From the NCBI RefSeq assembly GCF_002982115.1, contig NZ_CP019980.1, positions 2,116,001 to 2,180,000 of the forward strand: a DNA stretch of 64,000 bases. Direction: 5' to 3'. The stretch is from Lysinibacillus sphaericus (GTDB taxonomy: Bacteria; Bacillota; Bacilli; Bacillales_A; Planococcaceae). The notes beneath the pieces are model-generated. The model ran no database searches. It saw only the letters and a program-made list of their open reading frames with translations, and had not been told where the DNA came from. Positions within the stretch are counted from its first letter, which is position 1; each line of letters starts with the position of its first letter. Below are positions 58,854-64,000 of the stretch, piece by piece. Position numbers and translations under genes: made by a program.

Positions 58854-60143
58854 GTGATATGTATGAGCGAATTGAAAAAGGTTTTTGGGAAATTAAATAA
58901 AATCGATATGTTTTCACCGTATTTCTTTTTGCCATTTATTTTACTGCTATATTTTTTTATTAGCTTATTTGATTGGCATAAATTTGAACAATTCGGTATT
59001 CATGTATCTATTTGGCCGGCTGTAATTTTAGCCGTTATTTGTTATTACATAGGTGTATTTTTAATCGATAAACTGCAATGGACAATTCCCACATTCGGAC
59101 TGTCATTCTTAGGGAAATATATCATTCATTTTATAGTTGTTTTAACGTTGCTTGGATTAGGTTCCTATTTAATGATGATTTTTAGTGGGAGTCTAGGGAT
59201 AACGGACGAAGCCAATCGCCGAAATTTAGATCCAAAGTTAAACTTCTTTAGCCAATTATTATGGTTTGGGGTTTTATTACTGTTATCTTATAAAATGATT
59301 TTGGAAAAGAAGATGACCTGGAAAAAAGCAATCGGATACGGTTCGATTTTTGCAGTTATTATGTTTCTATTTCTATTAATGGGCTACCGTACACCGCTTA
59401 TTATTATGTTATTTACTGGGATTATTGTTTTCCATTATGTTGTGAAAAGAGTGAAGCTAACATGGTTTTTAACAGCATTATTCGTAATTGGTATCGGATT
59501 TTCGTTGTTTGGCTTTATACGTGTGATGACAGAGGATACGACAAAGGCATTCAATGATCGTACGCAACCCGATGTAGAATTAACTGCGGAGGAAGAAAAA
59601 AACCTATTAACGGCTGAACAAAAAGTAAACTTAACACCGAAATGGGTGCGTGCATTAAATGCTGAAGCTGTCACAAGTCATATCGTGTTAAGTACTATTA
59701 TCGAATACACAAAAGAAGAAGATTACTTAAAAGGTCAAATCCATAAAGGCATTTTTAGTACAATTTTACCTGGCGAGCAAATCTCACCACGTATGAAAGT
59801 TACCGAGGTCGTTAATTCAATTACGGTCGAAAGAGGTATATTAGTCACACGTGAACAGCGAACAACAACGCCAACTTTTATTGGTCAATTGTTTTTAGAC
59901 GGAGGTTATTTATTAGTAGCAATTGGCTTCCTATTGTATGGCGTATTAATTTCTCTAATTTATAATAAAGTAAAACAAAATGGCATACGTAGTTTCCATA
60001 CTGTCGCTTACGCATTCACAATTACTGTGTTTACAGTATCCATGCACACCGGTTTACTGGATTTAATCTTTGTTCTGATGCTTGGGTTCGTTATTATAGC
60101 ATCATCTATTTTGCCATCTAATAGGCATAAGCTGAATAATTAA
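58854..60143 (+). CDS. Wzy-like polysaccharide polymerase
   Basis: The 429-residue polytopic membrane protein has about 10-12 helices. A large loop (about 215-325) lies between helices and has a Glu/Arg-rich stretch (QKVNLTPKWVRALNAEAVTSH, VTEVVNSITVERG). This resembles O-antigen or polysaccharide repeat-unit polymerases (Wzy/EpsG-like). The start is uncertain (GTG 58854 or ATG 58863; ttggtg lies near). No glycosyltransferase neighbours are in the window. A hairpin ends it (60151-60198). Confidence 0.7.
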   Translation: MICMSELKKVFGKLNKIDMFSPYFFLPFILLLYFFISLFDWHKFEQFGIHVSIWPAVILAVICYYIGVFLIDKLQWTIPTFGLSFLGKYIIHFIVVLTLLGLGSYLMMIFSGSLGITDEANRRNLDPKLNFFSQLLWFGVLLLLSYKMILEKKMTWKKAIGYGSIFAVIMFLFLLMGYRTPLIIMLFTGIIVFHYVVKRVKLTWFLTALFVIGIGFSLFGFIRVMTEDTTKAFNDRTQPDVELTAEEEKNLLTAEQKVNLTPKWVRALNAEAVTSHIVLSTIIEYTKEEDYLKGQIHKGIFSTILPGEQISPRMKVTEVVNSITVERGILVTREQRTTTPTFIGQLFLDGGYLLVAIGFLLYGVLISLIYNKVKQNGIRSFHTVAYAFTITVFTVSMHTGLLDLIFVLMLGFVIIASSILPSNRHKLNN

Positions 60144-60150
60144 AATAAAT

Positions 60151-60205
60151 AAAACTATCCGCTAAAGTTAATGGTAATAACTTTTTTAGGATAGTTTTTT
60201 TGTGC
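60151..60205 (+). terminator. Terminator after the polymerase gene
   Basis: aaaactatcc (60151-60160) pairs with ggatagtttt (60189-60198), and seven T follow. Confidence 0.7.
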
Positions 60206-60228
60206 GTAGTTCGCTTAATACAAAAATG

Positions 60229-60251
60229 GCCTTCTCCAAAGCGGAGAAGGC
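60229..60251 (-). terminator. Terminator of the EF-G-binding protein gene
   Basis: gccttctcc (60229-60237) and ggagaaggc (60243-60251) form a perfect stem; on the minus strand it is followed by T residues. Confidence 0.75.
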
Positions 60252-60261
60252 TTATTAATAA

Positions 60262-60909
60262 TCAAGTAATGCGCTCAAAAAATGTAATGGTCTTATCCAT
60301 ATCTGTCACATGTTGATTACACGAATCGCTGTCTGCACAAATGTAATTGCTGTGATTTGTATAAGTGCCGACGATATTTCCTTTAATGGATGTAGTAAAT
60401 AGTCCAATTTCAGCGTGACGATTACAGATTGCGCATATACCACGAATTGTATGATGGGCGAAAGTGCCTTTGATTGCCTTTAATTTATCGTCTTGCTCTA
60501 TAATGACATATTTTCGATTGGTACCATAATCATCCCAAGCGAAATAGCAAATTTGTTGAAAATCCATTTGTTCAAGATTCGGCAATTTTAGCTTCTTTTC
60601 TTTTTTAAACAGGCTTTTGATTGTGCTTGCCGTAATTGGTTTAAATGGGATAACAAACGATTTTAAATCATTTAAATAGGCTTCACCTGTTCCACGTTCT
60701 GTTACAGATAAAATAGGCTCAATGAGTTGCGCTTGCGCAGGCGTCATGACAACTTTTTCAGTAATTTCTGTTTGTACAAGACCACGCACAGTCAGAATGA
60801 CGTTTTTATCTTGTGTAGTAGCAAGTGTTTGTAAAATTTTATTCATTTGTTGCTCAAGTAAATGATAGTTAGCCACCGTTAAAAACGGCTGAATTGCTTG
60901 TTCTTCCAT
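60262..60909 (-). CDS. FusB-type EF-G-binding protein
   Basis: The 215-residue protein has an N-terminal four-helix-like part (about 1-80) and a C-terminal treble-clef zinc finger (about 155-205). The finger Cys residues are CAIC near 158-161 and CADSDSC near 191-197. FWD-type core features (ICYFAWDDYG, near 120-130) agree with FBP proteins. These bind EF-G and free it from fusidic acid or stalled ribosomes. It appears intact. It is on the minus strand, with its RBS at caggagtg. Confidence 0.85.
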   Translation of the reverse strand: MEEQAIQPFLTVANYHLLEQQMNKILQTLATTQDKNVILTVRGLVQTEITEKVVMTPAQAQLIEPILSVTERGTGEAYLNDLKSFVIPFKPITASTIKSLFKKEKKLKLPNLEQMDFQQICYFAWDDYGTNRKYVIIEQDDKLKAIKGTFAHHTIRGICAICNRHAEIGLFTTSIKGNIVGTYTNHSNYICADSDSCNQHVTDMDKTITFFERIT

Positions 60910-61232
60910 GTGAATTCACTCCTGTAAATTAGGCTTTTTTTATTTTAGGCCTAAAGAGATCATCCATTTGTGGGGTTTACCTAGACCTCTTCGACCTGAT
61001 AATTAATGGGTCTAGAGCAGGCATTACAAAAGAATGCGACCATTTCGATTCCTCCTTGTAAAGCAAACTATAAATATTTTAACATTAAAAGGGAACGAAA
61101 TAAAGAAAGAGCGGTGGAGGAAGAAATAACATGCTATGTAAGGGGATATAAACTTGTGCATTCAAGTTTTTACAACAAGAAGGCAAAAAAAATTTGGCTC
61201 ATATAAAAAGAGCTACATTTAGGTAGCCCAAC
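60910..61232. other. 323-base gap, no supported gene
   Basis: A plus-strand frame of 66 codons exists (61006-61206), but it has no RBS and a random-looking composition. A hairpin near 61208-61232 (agctacatttaggtagc) could end transcripts coming from either side. Confidence 0.5.
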
Positions 61233-61568
61233 TTATGTCAGCAATGACATAATAAATTTTCCACATAGCATAAATATTGCATAGACAAGTAAAGCGCTTA
61301 GTACGGCAATGCTAGGCTTATACCAGTTTGTTAATAGCAAAGCGAGCACAGTGAAAAGTAACATGCCTACTGCACCAAAGACCGTATTTTGTAAAACATT
61401 GTGAAAGGTGTCAGCTTTCATATGCTTCATTTGCATACCCATGTTAATAAGCGTGAGAATTGGCAACGCCGTAATAATGCCCGATAAAAATAAATACTTA
61501 GATTGGCTTAAAAGTAAGGCTAAAACCATAATAGTTCCACCAACAATAAAATAAATCAAATATAGCAA
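61233..61568 (-). CDS. Small membrane protein (GlpM/DUF3147-like)
   Basis: The 111-residue protein starts at TTG 61568 behind gagggt. It has about four membrane helices (LIYFIVGGTIMVLALLLS, FLSGIITALPILTLINMG, VFGAVGMLLFTVLALLL, SIAVLSALLVYAIFMLC). The order and the LPILTL motif resemble the DUF3147-type protein encoded at 62403, so the two may be distant relatives. Function unknown. Confidence 0.65.
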   Translation of the reverse strand: MLYLIYFIVGGTIMVLALLLSQSKYLFLSGIITALPILTLINMGMQMKHMKADTFHNVLQNTVFGAVGMLLFTVLALLLTNWYKPSIAVLSALLVYAIFMLCGKFIMSLLT

Positions 61569-61950
61569 TTGTAACCCTCAGTTTCTTATTCTCTTCAAGA
61601 TTAGTAGTGTAATAATACTGCACATAACTCCTGCTTACAAGGTCCTCCGAATGTAAGTAGCAAAAAGTTAGCAAAAATAGATGTTGATTTGAAATTAATA
61701 GCGAAATTCAGTAGAAGGATGGTAGCAAATGCAAGAGTGTATACCATAATATAGGTTTGATGCAGATTAAAAACAGTCCATCCAAACACGAATATATTGT
61801 CAGCGCAGTAATGAAAAGATCAGTAGTAAACAGAAAAAGACAATGATTTAATGGGAGAGGAAAGGGTTGTGTTAAATTCTAATCCTGTGCAAAATAAGTG
61901 AACAATTGCAAGTATTAAAAATTTCATTTCTTTAATAGAAATCTCTTTTA
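61569..61950. other. Gap with a decayed membrane-protein fragment
   Basis: On the minus strand a frame of about 60 codons (61601-61789; FNLHQTYIMVYTLAFATILL, quoted as YTLAFATILLLNF) looks like a fragment of a membrane protein, without start or RBS. Nothing else is recognised. Confidence 0.4.
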
Positions 61951-61951
61951 A

Positions 61952-61990
61952 TATATCGTTATATACGATATAATCGTGAGTGACGATATA
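61952..61990. promoter_or_regulatory. Operator/promoter of the MarR gene
   Basis: tatatcgt (61952-61959) and acgatata (61965-61972) form a palindrome that overlaps the -10 box TATAAT (61969-61974). A third half-site acgatata lies at 61983-61990. The layout suggests autorepression by the MarR protein encoded at 62008. Confidence 0.65.
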
Positions 61991-62007
61991 TTAAAGGAGT
62001 AAAAAGT

Positions 62008-62406
62008 ATGATACAAGATATAAACTATTATTTTACAAATATTTTCTATCATCTCCATACAACACATGAAGATAATATTTCCCATCAAAGTGTGCGTATT
62101 TTACAGATGATTCAAAAGGAAGATGAAGTGACGGTTCGAGATATTGCAAAATTATTAAATATCTCGCAAAATACTGCTTCAGAGCATGTAAAAAAGCTAG
62201 AACGACATGGCTGGGTTGAGAAGATTCGAGCAGCCAATGATCAACGTAAAGTGAAGCTTTTTCTTACAGCGGATGGATTACAGATTGTAAAGAAAAATAC
62301 GGAATTAGATGATAACAAACTAAAGCAGGCGCTACTTCTTTTATCAGAAAAAGAACAACAAAGTGTTTTAGAAGCATTTCAGCTATTAAGCGAGGTGTCG
62401 AAATGA
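62008..62406 (+). CDS. MarR-family regulator
   Basis: The 132-residue winged-helix protein shows VTVRDIAKLLNISQNTASEHVKKLERHGWVEK (about 43-74, core ISQNTASEHVKKLE) and the wing RAANDQRKVKLFLT, typical of MarR. It starts behind aaaggag. It overlaps the downstream DUF3147 gene by four bases, so it regulates its own operon, probably through the palindrome over its promoter. Confidence 0.88.
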   Translation: MIQDINYYFTNIFYHLHTTHEDNISHQSVRILQMIQKEDEVTVRDIAKLLNISQNTASEHVKKLERHGWVEKIRAANDQRKVKLFLTADGLQIVKKNTELDDNKLKQALLLLSEKEQQSVLEAFQLLSEVSK

Positions 62407-62753
62407 TTTATACAGTTGTAAAAATTATATGTTCTGCTGCAATTATTGCAGTTGTTACAGAAGTTGCTAGAAGATTTCCTACATATGGTGGTATGATAGC
62501 CGCACTGCCACTTGTCAGTATTTTAAGTATTATTTGGCTAACCGTTCAAAGTGAACCAAATGAGCATATACAGCGATTTACGGTTGGTGTAATAGTTGGA
62601 CTTCCTGCGACAATGGTTATGCTATTTGTTATGTATTTGGCAATGAAATCGTCTATTCATATTGTCTTTGCTATAGGGCTAGGAGTAATGTCATGGGTAA
62701 TATGTTTAGGTATTCAAAAAGCCATCGCTGGTGTATTTCATATTTCAATATAA
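62403..62753 (+). CDS. DUF3147-like membrane protein
   Basis: The 116-residue protein has about four membrane helices and TYGGMIAALPLVSILSIIWL, a typical DUF3147 pattern. Function unknown. Its start overlaps the MarR stop, and the GNAT gene follows 15 bases later, so the three form one operon. Confidence 0.75.
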   Translation: MIYTVVKIICSAAIIAVVTEVARRFPTYGGMIAALPLVSILSIIWLTVQSEPNEHIQRFTVGVIVGLPATMVMLFVMYLAMKSSIHIVFAIGLGVMSWVICLGIQKAIAGVFHISI

Positions 62754-62768
62754 AGTAGGTAGATTATT

Positions 62769-63254
62769 ATGCCAATCATCCATCGTTCACAAGTTTCAAA
62801 AAATGATGTTCAAGCGTTTTTTCAAACACATTGGGGAAGTACGGAAATGGTTATTTCCAGTGGTATTTATGATTGTAGTACATTAGAAGGTTTTGTATTT
62901 GTAAATGACAATCAAACAATAGTAGGTCTAATAACCTATGAAATTCGGGGAGCTGAATGTGAAATTATTTCCCTTGATAGTATGGAAGAAGGGAAAGGAA
63001 TCGGCTCATGCCTTTTAAAAGCCGTGGAAGAACAAGCACGTCAGCATCACTGTACTGTTGTTTCACTCATCACTACGAATGATAATTTACATGCACTAAA
63101 ATTTTATCAAAAACGAGGCTATTCTCTCGTAGAAGTTCTACCAAATGCGGTAGAGCGAGCAAGAGCATTGAAACCGGAGATTCCTTTGATTGGCCATGAC
63201 GGTATCCCCATTCGCGATGAAATACGGTTGCAAAAAACATCTGTCTCCATATAA
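62769..63254 (+). CDS. GNAT acetyltransferase
   Basis: The 161-residue protein has a GNAT core: IISLDSMEEGKGIGSCLLKAVEEQAR with the acetyl-CoA loop E-G-K-G-I-G, then NDNLHALKFYQKRGYSLVEV. The C-terminal tail ends in ...IPLIGHDGIPIRDEIRLQK (split as PLIGHDGIPIRDEIRL), a pattern seen in a subgroup of small-molecule acetyltransferases. It is the last gene of the MarR operon. A hairpin (63236-63264) with T-run overlaps its stop. Confidence 0.87.
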   Translation: MPIIHRSQVSKNDVQAFFQTHWGSTEMVISSGIYDCSTLEGFVFVNDNQTIVGLITYEIRGAECEIISLDSMEEGKGIGSCLLKAVEEQARQHHCTVVSLITTNDNLHALKFYQKRGYSLVEVLPNAVERARALKPEIPLIGHDGIPIRDEIRLQKTSVSI

Positions 63255-63275
63255 GGCAGATGTTTTTTTATAGTT
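63236..63275 (+). terminator. Terminator of the MarR operon
   Basis: aacatctg (63236-63243) pairs with cagatgtt (63257-63264), followed by T residues. Confidence 0.7.
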
Positions 63276-63357
63276 CACGAATGTATTAGTAAAAATTCTG
63301 TTCCGCTACGGTATTTGTCGTTTATACTAATGGTGAAGCTTGAAAGTGAGGAATCTA

Positions 63358-63822
63358 ATGAAAAAAATAATATTTATCCTATTTTTTAGTGTGTTAGTAG
63401 TGGGAGCGGCTTTTATCATCTATTTGAAAAGCAATCCACCACTTGTTGTCAATGGTTATACAAACGCTGATGGAAATCCGTCTATTCGATTAATAGAAAT
63501 TGAGAATAAAGGGCTAAGAGAGCTACAACTACAATCGATACTTGTCGATGAAAAGTTGCCAGACAATGCCAAGCTAGTCATTAGTAAATCAGAACCGTTT
63601 GAAGTTGGCGCAAAAATTGAGAACAATCCTAATATGACATTTCATAAACTAACACAAGTGAGTATTTTTCCTAGTCAATACATAGATCGTCAGGCAATTG
63701 GTAAACAAGCGCAACATTACGCATTACAAGTACATGCTACAGCAATTCAAAAGATTACGATTCAATACAAATATTTAAACATACCATTTACATTAACGGC
63801 AGAGCTTCAACCAAATGCCTAA
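63358..63822 (+). CDS. Membrane-anchored protein, unknown
   Basis: The 154-residue protein is read from ATG 63358 behind gtgagga. It has one N-terminal helix (KKIIFILFFSVLVVGAAFII) with a basic start and no lipobox, so it is anchored with the rest outside. The extracellular part is beta-rich (VVNGYTNADGNPSIRLIEIENKG). No domain is recognised. Confidence 0.6.
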   Translation: MKKIIFILFFSVLVVGAAFIIYLKSNPPLVVNGYTNADGNPSIRLIEIENKGLRELQLQSILVDEKLPDNAKLVISKSEPFEVGAKIENNPNMTFHKLTQVSIFPSQYIDRQAIGKQAQHYALQVHATAIQKITIQYKYLNIPFTLTAELQPNA

Positions 63823-64000
63823 CAAAGAACGGTGACATATCGAAATCGGCATCTTTCAATGGGTTCATCCAATTGTTTTTTTTCTCAAATTTTGTCATAT
63901 CTATTAGGCGCTTGTCTTTTCATAAGATTGTTTGATGAAAAAAACCTGTTATTCCTAAATTGTGGTAATCTAATCGTAATAGTTATTGGAATGATAGGAG
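63823..64000. other. Right edge, no gene seen
   Basis: The last 178 bases hold no convincing ORF. An RBS-like gataggag at the very end suggests that a plus-strand gene begins just beyond the window. Confidence 0.4.

Noticed and set aside
61006..61206. Plus-strand ORF of 66 codons
   Set aside because: No ribosome site, a random-looking product and no context.

Overview
The window is AT-rich Firmicute DNA with strong Shine-Dalgarno sites and many GTG and TTG starts. It looks like a Lysinibacillus or close Bacillaceae relative: it holds an S-layer-anchored (SLH) protein, a bacilliredoxin/YpiP/YpjP chromosomal backbone, an IS1182-family insertion sequence and a FusB-type EF-G-binding protein. 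No tRNA, rRNA or CRISPR array was seen. All family names come from motifs read by eye; no database was searched.

Positions 1 to about 41.2 kb are most of a siphovirus-type prophage on the + strand. The left end lies outside the window and no integrase is seen. Order: recombination (YqaJ-type exonuclease, RecT), replication (DnaD-like initiator, DnaC-like loader), small early genes, a late regulator (6.9 kb), a cargo zone (7.5-11 kb, with a caspase-like protease and a membrane protein), a ParB-like/C5-methyltransferase pair, terminase, portal and minor head protein (13.1-17.9 kb), scaffold, capsid, connectors, tail tube and tape measure (24.3-32.4 kb), baseplate and fibre genes (32.4-38.2 kb), and holin and endolysin (39.1-40.2 kb).

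Two insertions disturb this order. First, a 6.3-kb island (about 17.9-24.2 kb), bounded by hairpin terminators, splits the head genes. It carries its own lysogeny-type switch: an XRE repressor, a divergent Cro-like XRE protein, a BRO-type antirepressor and an array of 15-bp operators with a further copy before a Nudix gene. It also carries a DUF523 protein and a metallo-beta-lactamase-fold protein. Second, fibre genes and a drug-efflux MFS gene (33.3-36.3 kb) lie between Dit and the tail endopeptidase.

From 41.5 kb the host chromosome resumes with brxB and ypiP. These are separated from ypjP (47.2 kb) by about 4.5 kb holding a decayed ORF, a candidate structured RNA, an AbiEii-like protein with degenerate catalytic motifs, an AraC/GyrI regulator and a GNAT. 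The IS follows ypjP.

From 49.7 to 56 kb is a scrapyard of second-prophage remnants: a tail-protein/endolysin deletion fusion, a portal fragment, a frameshifted hicA beside hicB, an SDR pseudogene, and a pair of small two-helix membrane paralogues. A secreted SPRY-RCC1 protein also lies here. From 56.3 kb on come a cell-surface SLH protein, a Wzy-like polymerase, an EF-G-binding protein, and a MarR/DUF3147/GNAT cluster.
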